Shown here: positions 28,118-35,972 of the stretch, piece after piece
Layout: the number at the start of each line of letters is the position of its first letter
Numbering within the stretch: the first letter of the stretch is position 1
Virus record (IMG/VR): IMGVR_UViG_3300019124_000015
Location: 1-41,415 of that record
Reading direction: 5' to 3' (one strand)
Source of the DNA: a virus
DNA: 41,415 nt
Program-made: the position numbers and the translations under genes
The notes under the pieces: generated by a model
The model's input: only the letters and a program-made list of their open reading frames with translations
Databases searched by the model: none
Told to the model about the DNA's origin: nothing

Positions 28118-29667
28118 TGGCCGAGCAGTCCCTCAAGGCGCAGTACGAGAAGCTGACTTCCGACCGCGCCCCGTACCTCCAGCGGGCCAGGGACTGCGCC
28201 AAGTTCACCTTGCCCTGGCTGCTCCCGCCCCAGGGCTCCTCCGGGTCCACGAAGCTCCGTGTGACCTTCTCCAGCTTCGGCGCTCGCTGTGTGAACAGCC
28301 TTGCCGCCAAGCTCCTCCTCGCTCTCTTCCCCGCCCGACAGACCTTCTTCCGCCTCGCCGTGTCGAAGCCCCTGGAGCAGCAGCTCGGTGGCAAGCAGGC
28401 GATGGCCGAAATCCAGAAGGCCCTCTCCTCCGTGGAGTCGGAAATCCAGGAAGAAATCAACTCGACCCCCACCCGCACCCCTGCGGGCGAAGGCATCAAG
28501 CACCTGCTGGTCGCCGGGAACGTGTTGATCGAACTCCTGCCCAAGGGCGGCGGCCTCAAGCTCTACCCCCTCGACCGCTACGTGTGCCAGCGTGACAGCG
28601 CCGGCAACCCCCTGAAGATCATCTTCGAGGAGCGCATCGCCCTCGGAGCCCTCCCCGAAAGCATCCGCAGCATCGTGAAGGCCCGCATGGCCGGCAAGAT
28701 CAATGCGGAGCGCGCCGACGAATCCGAGGTGACCATCTACACCGGCACCTTCCGTCGCGGCAACCACTGGGAGGTCTACCAGGAGGTCGAAGGGGTACGC
28801 ATCCCCGAGTCGCGCGGCACGTTCCCGCTCGACGCACTCCCGTACTTCCCCCTGCGTTGGATCATCGACCCCGCCGGCGACTACGGTCGCAGCATGGTCG
28901 AGGACTATCTGGGCCACCTCATCTCGCTGGAGTCCCTCACCGCCTCGCTGGTGAAGGGCACGGCGGTGGCCGCGAAGGTCGTGTTCCTGCGGAAGCCGAA
29001 CAGCCAAGCCAAGGCGACGAAGCTCACCCAGGCCGAGACCGGTGCGGTCATCGACGGCAACCCGGATGATGTCGCCGCCCTCCAGGTGGAGAAGCGCGCG
29101 GACTTCGCGACCGCCCGCGAGCTGATCGGAGAGCTGAAGGAGGAGCTGGCCTTCGCGTTCGTGATGAACCAGGCCGTGCAGCGCCACGCCGAGCGCGTGA
29201 CCGCCGAGGAAATCCGCTTCATGGCGCAGGAGCTTGACTCCTCCCTGGGCGGCAACTACTCGACCCTCGCGCTGGAGTTCCAACTGCCGTACCTGCGCCG
29301 CCTGATGGTGCAGATGCAGCAGGAGGGCAAGCTGCCCATGCTGCCGAAGGGCGCGCTCCGTCCCATCATCGTGACCGGCCTCGATGCCCTCGGTCGCGGT
29401 GCGGACCTGGACAACCTCAAGGCGCTCGTGGCGGATGTGGTGGACCTGGGTGGACCCCAGGCGCTCCAGACCTACATGAACTTCGACAACCTGCTCACGC
29501 GGCTCACGACTGCCCGTGGCGTCACCCCTGACGGTCTCATCAAGACCCCGCAGGAGGTCGCCCAGGCGCAGGAGCAGAGCCAGATGCAGGCCATGATCGA
29601 ACGGCTCGGTCCCAACGTCATCAACCAGATCGGCGGTGTCGTGAAAGAGACCGCCAAGCAAGAGTAA
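28117..29667 (+). CDS. Head-tail connector (portal) protein, T7 gp8-like
   Basis: Protein of 516 aa (T7 gp8: 536). Typical features: LKAQYEKLTSDRAPYLQRARDCAKFTLPWLLPP at the start, SSFGARCVNSLAAKLLLALFPARQTFFRL, AGNVLIELLPKGGGLKLYPLDRYVCQRDSAGNPLKIIFEERI and the wing-stem region AERVTAEEIRFMAQELDSSLGGNYSTLALEFQLPYLRR. Forms the dodecameric ring through which DNA is packaged and ejected. ATG 28117 overlaps the previous stop; a GTG one codon earlier is also possible. Confidence 0.96.
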   Translation: MAEQSLKAQYEKLTSDRAPYLQRARDCAKFTLPWLLPPQGSSGSTKLRVTFSSFGARCVNSLAAKLLLALFPARQTFFRLAVSKPLEQQLGGKQAMAEIQKALSSVESEIQEEINSTPTRTPAGEGIKHLLVAGNVLIELLPKGGGLKLYPLDRYVCQRDSAGNPLKIIFEERIALGALPESIRSIVKARMAGKINAERADESEVTIYTGTFRRGNHWEVYQEVEGVRIPESRGTFPLDALPYFPLRWIIDPAGDYGRSMVEDYLGHLISLESLTASLVKGTAVAAKVVFLRKPNSQAKATKLTQAETGAVIDGNPDDVAALQVEKRADFATARELIGELKEELAFAFVMNQAVQRHAERVTAEEIRFMAQELDSSLGGNYSTLALEFQLPYLRRLMVQMQQEGKLPMLPKGALRPIIVTGLDALGRGADLDNLKALVADVVDLGGPQALQTYMNFDNLLTRLTTARGVTPDGLIKTPQEVAQAQEQSQMQAMIERLGPNVINQIGGVVKETAKQE

Positions 29668-29862
29668 ATGGCAGACGCAACCCCCGTGAACAAGGCGTCC
29701 GAAGGCGCGGCCCCGAGCCCCGCCGAAGAGCGCCTGATGGTCGCCGCTGGCGTGAAGCAGAAGGCGGACCCGAAAGAACTGAAGGCCATGCTCGATGCCG
29801 CCCTCAAGGACGGCAAGAAGGCCCAGATCGTGTCCGGTAACGCCATCCGCGTCGACAACTGA
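29668..29862 (+). CDS. Unknown small protein between portal and scaffold
   Basis: Protein of 64 aa starting directly after the portal stop: MADATPVNKASEGAAPSPAEERLMVAAG, then KADPKELKAMLDAALKDGKKAQIVSGNAIRVDN. Helical and charged. Its stop overlaps the scaffold ATG (TGATG). Not recognised; presumably a minor assembly or virion component. Confidence 0.68.
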   Translation: MADATPVNKASEGAAPSPAEERLMVAAGVKQKADPKELKAMLDAALKDGKKAQIVSGNAIRVDN

Positions 29863-30710
29863 TGCACGCCGCATCGGCCCCGGCCCCGGCTCCCCAGCCG
29901 GTCGGCCAGTCGGAACACGACAAGGCGATGGCGGCGGTGGTCGACAACGCCTCCGCCTCGCTGAACGCGCAGCTCGGGCAGCAGCCCGCGCAGCCGCCCA
30001 CCCCGCCGCAGCGGCCCGCTCATGTCCCGGAGAAGTTCTGGGACGCCGAGAAGGGTCAGGTGCGCGTGGACGACCTCCTGAAGTCGTACGGCGAGCTGGA
30101 GCGCGGTCGCAGCCAACCGCCCGCCCAGGCCCCCGCGCAGCAGCCCCCGGCCAACCAGCCGGCTGCGGACGCCGCCAAGGCCGCTGAAGACGCGGCCCGC
30201 GCCGCTGGTGTGGACACCTCGAAGGTGGACTTCGCCGGCATGAGCCAGCACTTCTACGAGAACGGCTCGCTCTCCGAGGACCACTACAAGGCCCTCGAAG
30301 GTGCCGGCATCAGCCGCGAGCTGGTGAACGACTTCATCGCCGGCCAGGAGGCCCGTGCCTCCCTCGCCGTGATGGAGGCGCACAAGCTCGTGGGCGGCGA
30401 AGAGCAGTACCGCCAGATGGTCACCTGGGCCGCGACCAACCTGCCGCAGGCCGAGCGCGATGCGTTCGATGCTGCGGTCATGGGCACGCCCGCCCAGCGC
30501 AACATGGCTATCAGCGCGCTCAAGGCTCGCTACGCCGAGGCCGTGGGCTCCGCCCCGAACCTCGTGCGCGGCGCGTCCAGCGTGCCCGGCGGTGACGCCT
30601 TCCAGTCCACCGCCGAAGTGGTGGCCGCGATGAGCGACCCGCGCTACGCGAAGGACCCCGCCTACCGGGCCTCCGTGGAGCGCCGGCTGGCTGCCTCCAG
30701 CGTGTTCTAA
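29862..30710 (+). CDS. Capsid assembly scaffolding protein (T7 gp9-like)
   Basis: Protein of 282 aa (T7 gp9: 307). Pro/Ala/Gln-rich N-terminal region, then the PEKFWDAEKGQVRVDDLLKSYGELE motif typical of T7-type scaffolds (KFW and LLKSYxELE), another Pro/Ala linker, a helical C-terminal half and a basic end (ASVERRLAASSVF) that would touch the capsid inner face. It directs prohead assembly and leaves before DNA packaging. Confidence 0.93.
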   Translation: MHAASAPAPAPQPVGQSEHDKAMAAVVDNASASLNAQLGQQPAQPPTPPQRPAHVPEKFWDAEKGQVRVDDLLKSYGELERGRSQPPAQAPAQQPPANQPAADAAKAAEDAARAAGVDTSKVDFAGMSQHFYENGSLSEDHYKALEGAGISRELVNDFIAGQEARASLAVMEAHKLVGGEEQYRQMVTWAATNLPQAERDAFDAAVMGTPAQRNMAISALKARYAEAVGSAPNLVRGASSVPGGDAFQSTAEVVAAMSDPRYAKDPAYRASVERRLAASSVF

Positions 30711-30945
30711 CCGTCCCGCCCGCCGCGTCAGCGCGGGCACCAATTCCCTCCTGCCGCCCGTTCGTGGCGGCGCATCCCAGATCCCCCTCCGTTCTCCCCA
30801 CGAGCGACATCGCTGGCCGTCCCGAGGGACGACAACCTGTCGTGAGCGAGTGAGCGCGTGAGCGTGCGGTGGGTTCTGCGGCCCTAGCCCTGCGGCCTTC
30901 TGGCCGTAGCTGTGTCCCAACCCTCCTCACAAGGAATAGCCTCAA
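30711..30945 (+). other. Capsid gene leader with short repeats
   Basis: 235 bases without a gene or phage promoter motif. It holds three GTGAGCG repeats with period 8 (30842, 30850, 30858), a small hairpin ACGAC/GTCGT (30829-30843) and an AAGGAA ribosome site before the capsid ATG. T7 has a promoter at this place; I found none that matches here. Confidence 0.5.
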
Positions 30946-31887
30946 ATGGCGAACGCAACTGTCCTGAACATCGGTCAGGTCAACGGCTCCGGTGCCGCCG
31001 ATGCGATGTTCCTGAAGGTGTTCTCGGGCGAAGTCCTGACCGCCTTCTCCACGGCGACCAAGGTGCTGGACAAGCACATGGTCCGCACCATCGCGCACGG
31101 CAAGAGCGCGACCTTCCCGGCCACCTGGAAGGTGACGGGTGGCTACCACACGCCCGGTACGGAAATCGTCGGCCAAGCCTCGAACGTGGCCGAGCGGGTC
31201 ATCACCATCGACGACCTGCTGATCTCCTCGGTGTTCATCCCGAGCATCGACGAGGCGAAGAACCACTTCGAGTACCGCTCGATCTACTCGAAGGAGTGCG
31301 GCATCTTCCTGGCCAACCAGTGGGACAAGAACGTCCTCCAGGTGGGCCTGCTGGCTGCCCGTGCCTCCGCCACGGTGACCGGTGCCCCGGGTGGCACCTC
31401 GCTGACCTCGGCCACCACGCTGTACCGCACCTCTGCGTCCGACCTGATCGCCGGCTTCTACGCCGCTGCCCAGGCCCTGGACGAGAAGGATGTGCCGGAA
31501 GGCTCCCGCCGGTTCGGCTTCCTGAAGCCCGCCCAGTATTTCCTGCTGGCGCAGGTGGACAACCTCGTCGACAAGGACCTGTCGAACAGCAACGGTGACA
31601 AGGCGAAGGCCAAGGTCTTCGAGGTCGCCGGCATCGAGCTGGTCAAGACGAACAACCTGCCGACCGCCGTGGTGAACACCGGTCCTGCCGCCTACCAGGG
31701 CGACTTCTCCAAGGCTGCGGCCCTGGTGATGACGCAGGAAGCCGTGGGCACGGTGAAGCTGCTGGACCTCGCGACCGAGATGGAGTACGACATCCGCCGT
31801 CAGGGCACCCTGATCGTGGCGAAGTACGCCATGGGTCACGGCATCCTGCGCCCCGAGTGCGCGGTCGAGCTGAAGACCACGAGCTGA
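30946..31887 (+). CDS. Major capsid protein (T7 gp10-like)
   Basis: Protein of 313 aa with HK97-fold features of T7-type capsids: MFLKVFSGEVLTAFSTATKVLDKHMVRTIAHGKSATFPATWKVTGGYHTPGTEI at the N-terminus, then ITIDDLLISSVFIPSIDEAKNHFEYRSIYSKECGIFLANQWDKNVLQ, and a C-terminal MEYDIRRQGTLIVAKYAMGHGILRPECAVEL. Follows scaffold and is followed by a strong terminator as in T7. I see no 10A/10B-type frameshift extension: a stop and the terminator follow at once. Confidence 0.97.
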   Translation: MANATVLNIGQVNGSGAADAMFLKVFSGEVLTAFSTATKVLDKHMVRTIAHGKSATFPATWKVTGGYHTPGTEIVGQASNVAERVITIDDLLISSVFIPSIDEAKNHFEYRSIYSKECGIFLANQWDKNVLQVGLLAARASATVTGAPGGTSLTSATTLYRTSASDLIAGFYAAAQALDEKDVPEGSRRFGFLKPAQYFLLAQVDNLVDKDLSNSNGDKAKAKVFEVAGIELVKTNNLPTAVVNTGPAAYQGDFSKAAALVMTQEAVGTVKLLDLATEMEYDIRRQGTLIVAKYAMGHGILRPECAVELKTTS

Positions 31888-31892
31888 TGGCT

Positions 31893-31910
31893 GGGGCTTC
31901 GGCCCCTTCC
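31893..31910 (+). other. Small stem-loop after the capsid stop
   Basis: GGGGC (31893-31897), TTCG loop, GCCCC (31902-31906), then TTCC. A stable UUCG-type loop but no long T tract, so probably an RNA end-protecting hairpin ahead of the terminator at 31939. Confidence 0.45.
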
Positions 31911-31938
31911 TGACCCCAACTGCCCCCTCCCACTGGAC

Positions 31939-31973
31939 TGCCCCCGGCTTCCCGTGGGCTGGGGGCATTTTTT
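31939..31973 (+). terminator. Strong terminator after the capsid gene (T7 T-phi position)
   Basis: TGCCCCC (31939-31945) pairs with GGGGGCA (31961-31967), followed by TTTTTT (31968-31973). It stands just where T7 has T-phi, which limits transcription into the tail genes. Confidence 0.88.
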
Positions 31974-31984
31974 CGTTCCCCACC

Positions 31985-32584
31985 ATGAGTGCAACGACTC
32001 TCCTCACCGAGCTGGAGGCCATCAACCTGATGCTCACGGCAGCCGACGAGGCCCCGGTGCAGGCCCTCACGCAGCCCGGCCACCTCCCGCTGTCCATCGC
32101 GAAGAGCGTCCTCAACGACACCTCCCGGGTCGTGCAGTCGCGCGGGTGGGCCTTCAACACGGAACAGGGCTTCCCGCTCACGCGGGATGTGAACGGCGAG
32201 ATTGCCGTGGCCCCCAACGTGCTTTCCCTGGATGTGGACGACTACGCCGGCATGAAGCCCGTGCAGCGCGGCTCCCGCCTGTACGACCGCGAGCGCCACA
32301 CCTACGTATTCGACCGGGACCTGAAGGGCACCGTCATCTTCCTGCTGCCGTGGGAAGAGCTGCCGCAGCCGGCGCGCCACTACATCGCCGTGAAGGCTGC
32401 GCGCACCCTCCAGGCCCGCCTGCAAGCCGGCCAAACCGTGTACTCCATGACCGAGGACGACGAGGTCGCCGCCCTCCAGACGCTGGAGTCCTACGAAGCG
32501 GACACGGCTGACGCCAACTTCCTCACCGACTCCGTGGACGTTGCAGTGACGCTCCTGGGCCGGTACTTCCCCGCCGTTTCGTAA
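31985..32584 (+). CDS. Tail tubular protein A (T7 gp11-like, gatekeeper)
   Basis: Protein of 199 aa (T7 gp11: 196). Begins TLLTELEAINLMLTAADEAPVQALTQPG and contains SKVLNDTSRVVQSRGWAFNTEQGF-type sequence (AKSVLNDTSRVVQSRGWAFNTEQ) plus YDRERHTYVFDRDLKG, all typical of the family. It forms the ring between portal and nozzle. Gene order capsid, gp11, gp12 matches T7. Confidence 0.95.
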   Translation: MSATTLLTELEAINLMLTAADEAPVQALTQPGHLPLSIAKSVLNDTSRVVQSRGWAFNTEQGFPLTRDVNGEIAVAPNVLSLDVDDYAGMKPVQRGSRLYDRERHTYVFDRDLKGTVIFLLPWEELPQPARHYIAVKAARTLQARLQAGQTVYSMTEDDEVAALQTLESYEADTADANFLTDSVDVAVTLLGRYFPAVS

Positions 32585-32587
32585 GCC

Positions 32588-34972
32588 ATGAGCCTTGTCA
32601 CCCGTGCCATCCCCGGCCTGTTCGGGGGTGTCTCTCAGGCCATCCCCGCGATGCGCCACGCCACGCAGGGCGAGCTTCAGGAGAACGCGCTGTCCACCGT
32701 GGTCTCGGGCCTCTTCAAGCGCCCGGGCTCGAAGCACGTGGCGCAGCTCCCCCTCGCCTGGGCGAATGGGACCTCCGAGTCCCTGATCGGCAACGTCCAC
32801 TGCCACGTGGTCGACAAGGGCTCTGCGGGCCGCTGGCAGCTCATCTTCGGCACCGCTGGCATCACGGCGGTGGACATGCAGACCGGTGCCACCGAGCCGG
32901 TCGTGTACCAGGACGCGAACGGGAATGCCGCGAGCATGCCCACGTACCTGAACGCGGCGGACCCCTCGACCGCCTTCCGGACCATCACGGTGGCCGACAC
33001 GACCTTCATCGTGAACAGCGAGGTCACTGTGGCGGCGCAGAACACGGACAGCTCCGTGCCCTTGGCGGGCTGGCACTTCGTGTACGTGAAGACCGGCGTC
33101 CCGGGCCACAGCTACCGCATCTACGTCAACGGCACCCTGGCGCAGCACTCCGCGCCGACCTCTGGCGTGGTGACGGTCGACACGGTCGTGAGCGGTCTCG
33201 TGTCTGCCCTCCAGGCCATCGGCGGGGTCACCGTGAACACGTACTCGACCCCCGGCCTCATCGGCATCCACTACAGCGGCAACTGGTCCTGCGTGGTGGG
33301 CGACACGTACGGCAACACGGCCATCACGTGCCTCACCAACGGCGTCAAGAAGTTCTCCGAACTGCCGCCAGGGATGGTCTCGGGCCGGCGGCTCACCGTG
33401 CTGGGCGATGACGTTGGCGCGGACATCGACCCCTACTACGTGGTCTGGAACGGTTCGCAGTGGGTGGAGTCCCGCAAGTACGGCATCAACACGGGCCTCA
33501 ACCCGGCCACCATGCCGCACAAGGTGTTCCGCCAGGGCGGCTCCTGGTACGTGCGCCCCATCGTGTGGGGCGAGCGCCTGACCGGCGATGACGCGACCAA
33601 CCCGATGCCCTCGTTCGTGGGCAAGCGGCTGCGCGACATCTTCTTCTACCGGAACCGCCTGGGCTTCCTGGCCGGCGACTCGCTGTGCATGTCGCGGTCG
33701 GGCGACTACTACAACTTCTTCGCGAAGACGGCGCGGGACATCCTCGACACGGACCCCATCGACCTGTCGGGTGCGGCGGAGTCGGTCGAGACCCTCGACT
33801 GGGCTGTGCCCTTCCGCGAGAAGCTGGTGGTGTGGGCCACGCGCGACCAGCAGTTCATGCTGGACGGCGGCGAGGTGCTGACCCCCAACACGGCGAAGCT
33901 CGTCCCCTCGACCGCCTTCGAGTCCACCAACTCGGCTGCCCCGAAGCAGCTCGGGAACCGCGTGGTGTTCGCCTCGACGAACAACGGCTACACCCAGATG
34001 GCGCTGTACCGCGTGGCCGGCGACACCGTGTCCACCACGGCGGAACCCGTCACGGACCACGTGCCGACCTACGTCCCCGACCGGCCCCGGGCCATCGAGC
34101 TGAGCGAGACCGCCAAGACGCTCGCCATCGTGCCGCCCGGCAAGGGCAACGAGCTGTACGTCTTCAAGTACGAGGACGACGGGGAGAAGCTCTCCCAGCG
34201 GGCGTGGCAGAAGTTCGTGTTCGGCGGCGGCATCGTGAAGGCACACTGGGCTGGCCAGCTCCTGTACCTCACCACGCTGTACCGCAACGCGACCCCCACG
34301 GGTCAGGCGGTGCTGTGCCTGGAGGTGCTGGACTTCGCCCCCAACGCGGTCGACGACACGCTCTCGTTCCCGGTGCGCCTGGACCGCAAGGTGTGGGTCA
34401 ACGGGGCCACCGCCACCGGCACGTTCGGTGAGGTCAACGTGACGGTCACGATGCCCGACTCGGACGACCTGAAGGTGTTCCGGTACAGCGGCAGCTCCGA
34501 CCCCCTGGAGCTTCCCATCGTGTCGAAGACGCTGGGCACCAGCAACGGCAAGACGACCATCACCTTCCGGGTGAAGTCGTCCACCACGAGCGGCACGTTC
34601 ATGGTGGGCCGCAAGTACACGATGCGCTACCGGTTCACCGAGGTGTTCTTCCGGGACCAGCACGAGGTCCCCGTGATGGACGCGCGGGTGAAGCTGCTGA
34701 AGATGATCTTGCGGTATGTCAGGACCGGCTACTTCAAGGTGAAGGTCACCACGAAGGCCGGCGGCTCCTACGAGTACGGCTTCAGCGGCGCAGGCGTGGG
34801 TGTCGGCCAGCTCCTGGGCGCAGAGCCCGCGCTGGTCAACGGCGAGTTCGCCATCCCCGTCCACGCGCAGGCCACCGGCACCACGGTGGACATCGAGTCC
34901 GACTCGCACCTTCCGTGCTGCTTCCCGTACGCGGAGTGGCGCGGCAACGTGGAGATGAAGTCCTCGCGATGA
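32588..34972 (+). CDS. Tail tubular protein B (T7 gp12-like nozzle)
   Basis: Protein of 794 aa, exactly the length of T7 gp12. Starts SLVTRAIPGLFGGVSQAIPAMRHATQGELQENALSTVVSGLFKRPGSKHVAQL, a typical nozzle start, and has RLRDIFFYRNRLGFLAGDSLCMSRSGDYYNFFAKTARDILDTDPIDL, a conserved core motif. It closes the tail and connects to the fibres. The stop overlaps the next ATG. Confidence 0.96.
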   Translation: MSLVTRAIPGLFGGVSQAIPAMRHATQGELQENALSTVVSGLFKRPGSKHVAQLPLAWANGTSESLIGNVHCHVVDKGSAGRWQLIFGTAGITAVDMQTGATEPVVYQDANGNAASMPTYLNAADPSTAFRTITVADTTFIVNSEVTVAAQNTDSSVPLAGWHFVYVKTGVPGHSYRIYVNGTLAQHSAPTSGVVTVDTVVSGLVSALQAIGGVTVNTYSTPGLIGIHYSGNWSCVVGDTYGNTAITCLTNGVKKFSELPPGMVSGRRLTVLGDDVGADIDPYYVVWNGSQWVESRKYGINTGLNPATMPHKVFRQGGSWYVRPIVWGERLTGDDATNPMPSFVGKRLRDIFFYRNRLGFLAGDSLCMSRSGDYYNFFAKTARDILDTDPIDLSGAAESVETLDWAVPFREKLVVWATRDQQFMLDGGEVLTPNTAKLVPSTAFESTNSAAPKQLGNRVVFASTNNGYTQMALYRVAGDTVSTTAEPVTDHVPTYVPDRPRAIELSETAKTLAIVPPGKGNELYVFKYEDDGEKLSQRAWQKFVFGGGIVKAHWAGQLLYLTTLYRNATPTGQAVLCLEVLDFAPNAVDDTLSFPVRLDRKVWVNGATATGTFGEVNVTVTMPDSDDLKVFRYSGSSDPLELPIVSKTLGTSNGKTTITFRVKSSTTSGTFMVGRKYTMRYRFTEVFFRDQHEVPVMDARVKLLKMILRYVRTGYFKVKVTTKAGGSYEYGFSGAGVGVGQLLGAEPALVNGEFAIPVHAQATGTTVDIESDSHLPCCFPYAEWRGNVEMKSSR

Positions 34973-35418
34973 GACCAACCATCCGTCCCGCCACGATGGC
35001 GGACGCGGATGCCCTCAAGCTCCGCCCCTCGGACGACCTGGAGGTGAACCTCTGGGTCCCCGGCATGGGCGGAGCGGAGGTCGTCCGCAGCACCCTCCAG
35101 TGCGCCACCGAGGCCATCACCGCCGAAGTGGACGGGCGGGTGGTAGCCCTCGCCGGCTACACCGTGGACGGCCAGGAGGTGTACCCCTGGCTGCTCTGCG
35201 CCGAGCAAGCCCGCCGGCACCGCGTCTTCATGGTGCGGTACGCGCGGGCCATGCTCGCCTACATCCGGGACCTGTACCCACAGGCCCTCATCTGCAACCA
35301 CGTGCATCGCCCCAACGCGGAAGCACGTGCCTTCCTCCAACACCTCGGGTTCCGCATCCTGCCCACGCCTGGGCGCGCGGCGGAGTTCGACTTCTTCTAC
35401 CTCCCACCATGTGCGTAG
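34969..35418 (+). CDS. GNAT-like protein in the T7 gene 13 place
   Basis: Protein of 149 aa. MRPTIRPATMADADALKLRPSDDLEVNLW resembles the start of T7 gp13, which is also a GNAT-like fold, and VHRPNAEARAFLQHLGFRI is the typical end of GNAT domains. The acetyl-CoA loop is degenerate (AEQARRHRVFMVRYARAML instead of RxxGxG/A), so it may be inactive. T7 gp13 is needed for particle assembly, and the location between gp12 and gp14 homologues supports that role. ATG 34969 overlaps the gp12 stop. Confidence 0.82.
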   Translation: MRPTIRPATMADADALKLRPSDDLEVNLWVPGMGGAEVVRSTLQCATEAITAEVDGRVVALAGYTVDGQEVYPWLLCAEQARRHRVFMVRYARAMLAYIRDLYPQALICNHVHRPNAEARAFLQHLGFRILPTPGRAAEFDFFYLPPCA

Positions 35419-35966
35419 CAGCTCCCGCAGCCCTGGCTATCGCGTCCTTCGCCGTGACCACGGTGCAGACGTACATGCAGTACCAGGGTCAGAAGGCGCA
35501 GGCCGACTGGCAGAACCGCCAGAACGAGGAGGCCCGCAAGCGCATCCAGCTCGAATACGACCGCCGCATCTCGGACGGTGAGCGCATGCGCCGTGAGCAG
35601 TACGAGGAGGACGCGAGCGAGGTCAACGCCTACCAGCAGCAGGCGCAGCGTGAGCGTGCCAGCCTGGAGGCCCTCCTGGGCGAATACGGCGGCGGCAACA
35701 CGGGCGACCGCAAGCTCGCGGCCATCGGCATCCAGCAGGGCCAAGACCTCGCCACCGTCCGCTCCAACGCCACGAAGAAGCAGGCGGAGCTGGGCTACCA
35801 GGAGTCCTCCGACCTCTGGAACATCAGCAATCAGGTCCACTCGCTGACGCCCGCCGTGAGGCCGTCCGCGCTCGGTGCTGGCCTGACCATCGCCGGCGCA
35901 GGGCTCCAGCTCGGCAGCCGCCTCCACGACATCAAGAACCCCAAGCCCGGAGCGGGCACCAGGTAA
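35409..35966 (+). CDS. Internal virion protein B (T7 gp14-like)
   Basis: Protein of 185 aa (T7 gp14: 196). MCVAAPAALAIASFAVTTVQTYMQYQGQKAQADWQ: a hydrophobic N-terminal segment followed by a long charged helix (RQNEEARKRIQLEYDRRISDGERMRREQYEEDASEVNAYQQQAQRERASLEALLGEYGGG), the typical plan of gp14, which goes into the outer membrane during ejection. The tail ends with PKPGAGTR. Overlaps the previous gene by 10 bases. Confidence 0.88.
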   Translation: MCVAAPAALAIASFAVTTVQTYMQYQGQKAQADWQNRQNEEARKRIQLEYDRRISDGERMRREQYEEDASEVNAYQQQAQRERASLEALLGEYGGGNTGDRKLAAIGIQQGQDLATVRSNATKKQAELGYQESSDLWNISNQVHSLTPAVRPSALGAGLTIAGAGLQLGSRLHDIKNPKPGAGTR

Positions 35967-35972
35967 TCCCCC

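Noticed and set aside
31861-31910. Capsid frameshift product as in T7 gp10B
   Set aside because: No slippery run was seen near the stop, and a hairpin and terminator follow directly without an extended frame.
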